A stretch of DNA of 64,000 nucleotides from Microvelia longipes (lineage: Eukaryota > Arthropoda > Insecta > Hemiptera > Veliidae), in the NCBI GenBank assembly GCA_018340805.1, contig JACMZG010000008.1, positions 16,081,384-16,145,383 of the forward strand, in the 5' to 3' direction. Within the stretch, counting starts at the first letter, position 1, and the number at the start of each line of letters is the position of its first letter. Both the position numbers and the translations under genes were made by a program. The notes beneath the pieces are model-generated. The model was not told the origin of the DNA. It saw only the letters and a list, made by a program, of their open reading frames with translations, and searched no databases. Positions 63,251 through 64,000 of the stretch are shown piece by piece.

Positions 63251-64000
63251 TTAACTAAACGCTTTGTTTTAAGTCAAATTTCAAAAGTTTATGATCCACT
63301 TGGGCTATTAGGCCAGTCATAATAAAGGCAAAAATATTTATTCAAAACCTGTGGCTAGAGAAAATATCTTGGGATGAGCCACTATCTTCCAAACTTGCTG
63401 CTGTTTGGGAAACTTTTAGCGCTGATTACTTAATTTAAATAATTATGCGTTACCTAGATTTATAGCTGAGTCGCCTGCAGTTGCTTCATATGAGCTACAC
63501 GGCTTCTGTGATGCTAGCGAGGCCGCATATGCTGCATGCGTTTACCTGAAAATTACTTACCTTAATCGTGAGCCATCATCTAATTTATTATGTTCCAAGT
63601 CGAGAGTTGCACCAAAAAGCTCACTCTTCCACGCCTAGAGTTATGTGGAGCGTTGCTTTTGAGCAGATTGATTACCAAAGTCTTAGAATCTCTTAAATCC
63701 TTTAAGTTTAGTAGAATATACTATTGGACTGATAGTACCATCGTATTGCACTGGATTGCGGCTGACTCTGTTAGGTGGAAAACTTTTAGGTAACAGAGTT
63801 TCAGAAATTCAGGAAAGTACTCACAATGGAACTTGGTTGCATGTTTCATCATCGCAAAACCCTGCAGACCTGGCTTCCGGAGGTTTAAACCCTTCCAAAT
63901 TTATTGAAATGAATGACTTTTGGATGCATGGACCAGACTTTATACTATTGAGTCATACTTTTGAACCTCCGGTTTTAAATCATGACTACGAAAACTTACC
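63251..64000 (+). pseudogene. BEL/Pao RT connection and RNase H
   Basis: ISKVYDPLGLLG opens the connection. LHGFCDASEAAYAACVYL at about 63500 is the RNase H start, and KLTLPRLELCGALLLSRLIT with YYWTDSTIVLHWI the middle. QNPADLASGGLNPSKF leads to the edge. Frame breaks persist to the end. Confidence 0.85.

Larger units (their letters stand above)
60267..64000 (+). mobile_element. BEL/Pao retrotransposon, decayed, runs off the right edge
   Basis: Gag, protease, RT and the start of RNase H occur in the BEL/Pao order on + with about ten or more stops and frame changes. Integrase and 3' LTR would lie beyond 64000. Confidence 0.88.

Overview
The window looks like an AT-rich animal nuclear genome, most probably an insect. 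Genes have introns with GT/AG sites. One gene is a Halloween-family ecdysteroid P450 (CYP302A1/disembodied type), and the mobile elements belong to lineages common in arthropods: Ty3/gypsy, BEL/Pao, R1/Jockey-like LINEs, Penelope, Tc1/mariner-IS630 and a tyrosine recombinase. Nothing in the sequence fixes the order or species. All identifications come from reading the sequence and remembering protein families; no search was run.

Four host genes are readable. (1) A Prrx-type paired-like homeobox gene on + (about 4037-6458), with four exons visible and the 5' part missing. (2) A complete eight-exon CYP302A1 (disembodied) gene on - (25441 down to 9078). Its exons join in phase into 495 codons plus a stop. 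(3) A single-exon protein O-glucosyltransferase of the rumi/POGLUT1 type on + (34445-35626). (4) The last two exons of the RNA polymerase III subunit RPC4 (POLR3D) on - (44619 down to 41423).

The rest is mostly repeats. From 1 to 3530 there is a LINE 3' end with a poly(A) tail, a 48-bp satellite, an ATGGCGG-rich repeat and a 19-copy array with the core GAGCGAAGCGAG, all upstream of the homeobox exons. Intron 1 of CYP302A1 (about 10.9 kb) holds a nest: a Tc1/mariner-IS630-type transposon with roughly 340-390 bp inverted repeats, split by a full-length gypsy LTR retrotransposon (15738-22783), next to an R1-like LINE fragment that ends 40 bp from the exon 1 splice donor. A Penelope-like element with inverted terminal repeats, itself carrying a 941-bp inverted-repeat element, begins 248 bp upstream of the CYP302A1 start codon. 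The RPC4 intron carries a 5'-truncated LINE. From 45 kb onward the sequence is almost all transposon debris: decayed LINEs, a second gypsy element, a duplicated segment with gypsy gag and an unidentified minus-strand reading frame (53604-55735 and 57325-59083), and a decaying BEL/Pao element that runs off the right edge.

The host genes do not form a pathway. CYP302A1 makes ecdysteroid in mitochondria, rumi acts in the ER on EGF repeats of proteins such as Notch, RPC4 is part of Pol III, and the homeobox protein is a nuclear regulator. The strongest structural story is how densely mobile elements surround CYP302A1 exon 1. All coding elements found in host introns are antisense to the host gene.
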